NCBI RefSeq assembly: GCF_001590835.1
Contig: NZ_LTAQ01000016.1
Coordinates: forward strand, 1-58,638
Source of the DNA: Bacillus gaemokensis
GTDB lineage: Bacteria; Bacillota; Bacilli; Bacillales; Bacillaceae_G
DNA: 58,638 nucleotides
Direction of reading: 5' to 3'
In this document: positions 57,840-58,638 of the stretch, in pieces
How positions within the stretch are numbered: position 1 is the first letter of the stretch
Layout of the letters: each line of letters begins with the position of its first letter
The notes under the pieces: model-generated
What the model was told of the DNA's origin: nothing
Seen by the model: only the letters and a program-made list of their open reading frames with translations
Database searches by the model: none
Made by a program: the position numbers and the translations under genes

Positions 57840-58160
57840 AATCTTCCGCCCCTTTGTCCAATCCTTTTCAGTTACTTATATGCATAAAAATTTGAAAAGA
57901 GAACAGAGGATTAACATCGTAAGAGATGGATATAATAAAAAGTACAGTTTAAATTATGGGATGCGTGCTTGTATTTTGTGTGAACAGGAAGAGACACCTG
58001 CACTTAATCGTTCAATTTCTGAAAGTTAATCATTTAGTGAGATTGAATAAAAAAAACAATAATTAAAGTTACACTTTATTCGTTCTAGGTTATGTTATTA
58101 AAAGTATTGAGAGAGTTATTGTATGTAAACAGATATGTAAGTAATTGTTGGGGTGATTAT
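57840..58160. other. Gap between pdaB and the small ORF, no gene found
   Basis: The 321 bases are A+T-rich. The left end carries the pdaB leader. A 77-codon open frame (57796-58029, +) overlaps pdaB in antisense and has no ribosome-binding site. I see no RNA gene, repeat or terminator in the remainder. Confidence 0.6.
57872..57882 (-). promoter_or_regulatory. CATATAAGTAA element before pdaB (possible sporulation -10)
   Basis: The minus strand reads CATATAAGTAA about 32 bases before pdaB; the same 11-mer lies at 53574-53584, 29 bases before cwlD. It partly fits sigma-E/sigma-G -10 consensus (CATA...). No shared -35 was found. Confidence 0.4.
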
Positions 58161-58379
58161 TTGATTGGGATTATGATGACAACAGAAGAACAGAAAGAAA
58201 TTGAATATATATTGAAAAGAGAGTTGGATGAACTTTTGTTTGATTTTGAGGATGAGCGTATACATAATGTTGTAAAAAAGACGATGGAAGAACGATATAA
58301 AATCATTTTTTGTTTGTTTCGAAGAGTAGCGAATGCAGAAGAATGTATCCGTTATGTAAGAAAAAGAATTTTTTATTAA
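58161..58379 (+). CDS. Small hypothetical protein upstream of an rRNA operon
   Basis: A 72-aa, strongly charged, probably helical protein (MTTEEQKEIEYILKRELDEL near its start, then KKTMEERYKIIFCLFRRVANAEECIRYVRKR). I do not recognise a family. GGGGTGATT lies at a good distance before the TTG used; ATG codons at 58173 and 58176 are alternatives. The stop is seven bases before the -35 box of the rrn promoter P1, so no terminator fits between and transcription could continue into the rRNA operon. Confidence 0.6.
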   Translation: MIGIMMTTEEQKEIEYILKRELDELLFDFEDERIHNVVKKTMEERYKIIFCLFRRVANAEECIRYVRKRIFY

Positions 58380-58385
58380 AAAGTG

Positions 58386-58413
58386 TTGACTCAATTAGTT
58401 AATATATGATAAA
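58386..58413 (+). promoter_or_regulatory. rRNA operon promoter P1
   Basis: TTGACT (58386-58391) followed after 16 bases by GATAAA (58408-58413), or after 18 bases by TAAATT. The exact -10 is uncertain. Confidence 0.6.
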
Positions 58414-58472
58414 TTAATAACCGTCGCTGATGCAGTAAAGCAAATAAGCGAAAAACAAGATGAAAAACTTAG

Positions 58473-58501
58473 TTGACATTGAATAACTGAGATGTTAACA
58501 T
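58473..58501 (+). promoter_or_regulatory. rRNA operon promoter P2
   Basis: TTGACA (58473-58478), 17 bases, TAACAT (58496-58501). Tandem promoters 80-90 bases apart before 16S rRNA are usual in Bacillus. Confidence 0.82.
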
Positions 58502-58530
58502 AAGGGAGTCGCAAATGAGCGGCAAACGAG

Positions 58531-58543
58531 TTCTCTGAAAACT
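58531..58543 (+). promoter_or_regulatory. boxA-like antitermination element in the rrn leader
   Basis: TTCTCTGAAAACT resembles the boxA of Bacillus rRNA leaders (TGCTCTTTGAAAA-type), the binding site for NusB and S10. It lies 60 bases before 16S rRNA. Confidence 0.65.
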
Positions 58544-58603
58544 GAACGAAACAAACAACGTGCAACGTCAATTTTTATTTTTTATGATGCTAGACAAACT
58601 AAC

Positions 58604-58638
58604 TTTATTGGAGAGTTTGATCCTGGCTCAGGATGAAC
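58604..58638 (+). rRNA. rrs: 16S ribosomal RNA, 5' end (partial)
   Basis: The last bases match the universal 16S start (GAGAGTTTGATCCTGGCTCAG) preceded by TTTATTG, as in the B. cereus group. The gene runs out of the window. Confidence 0.95.

Noticed and set aside
57796-58029. 77-codon plus-strand frame antisense to the pdaB 5' end
   Set aside because: No ribosome-binding site and mostly leader complement; contains C-x-x-C by chance only.

Overview
The window is a core housekeeping segment of a low-G+C Firmicute chromosome, almost certainly a member of the Bacillus cereus group. The gene order is that of the Bacillus origin-proximal region, and the proteins read as the B. cereus versions of CtsR/McsA/McsB/ClpC, RpoB/RpoC, L13 and GerD. 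I cannot fix the species; several proteins (SalA, TruA, ClpC-linked genes) seem to differ from the B. anthracis forms I remember, but that is recollection, not an alignment. The segment lies between two rRNA operons: it opens with the last 47 bases of a 5S rRNA and its terminator and closes with rrn promoters, a boxA-like leader and the first 35 bases of a 16S rRNA, all on the + strand.

Layout. (1) 0.2-7.5 kb: the class III heat-shock operon ctsR-mcsA-mcsB-clpC behind a sigma-A promoter with a perfect tandem CtsR operator, then radA and disA, tying protein quality control to DNA-integrity surveillance by c-di-AMP. (2) 7.7-15.8 kb: yacL (PIN-TRAM), ispD and ispF (MEP isoprenoid pathway), gltX, a Cys T-box leader controlling cysE-cysS, then the RNA-processing genes mrnC, rlmB and rae1. 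(3) 15.8-28.8 kb: sigH, rpmG, secE, nusG, rplKAJL with L10-leader regulation, an RsmC-like methyltransferase, and rpoB-rpoC. (4) 28.5-33.5 kb: the str cluster ybxF-rpsL-rpsG-fusA-tuf. (5) 33.6-48.6 kb: the S10-spc-alpha super-operon, from tandem promoters before rpsJ to the terminator after rplQ, including secY, adk, map, infA, rpoA. (6) 48.6-52.9 kb: the ECF transporter energizing module ecfA1-ecfA2-ecfT, truA, and rplM-rpsI behind an L13 leader. (7) 53.1-58.4 kb: sporulation and germination genes ybaK, cwlD, salA, gerD (minus), kbaA, pdaB (minus), and a small unrecognised ORF just before the next rrn operon.

The gene content is ordinary and I see no mobile element, CRISPR array, defence island or tRNA gene, and no convincing undescribed gene system. 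What repays attention is non-coding: a set of strong hairpins and palindromes in the leaders and gaps of translation and transcription genes (ybxF-rpsL, fusA-tuf, secE-nusG, rplK-rplA, rpsJ leader, rpsK-rpoA) and an operator-like 14-bp palindrome upstream of ybaK. Some may be cis-regulatory RNAs or operators without a family name; all are inferred by eye and untested. All coordinates were counted by hand from the sequence.
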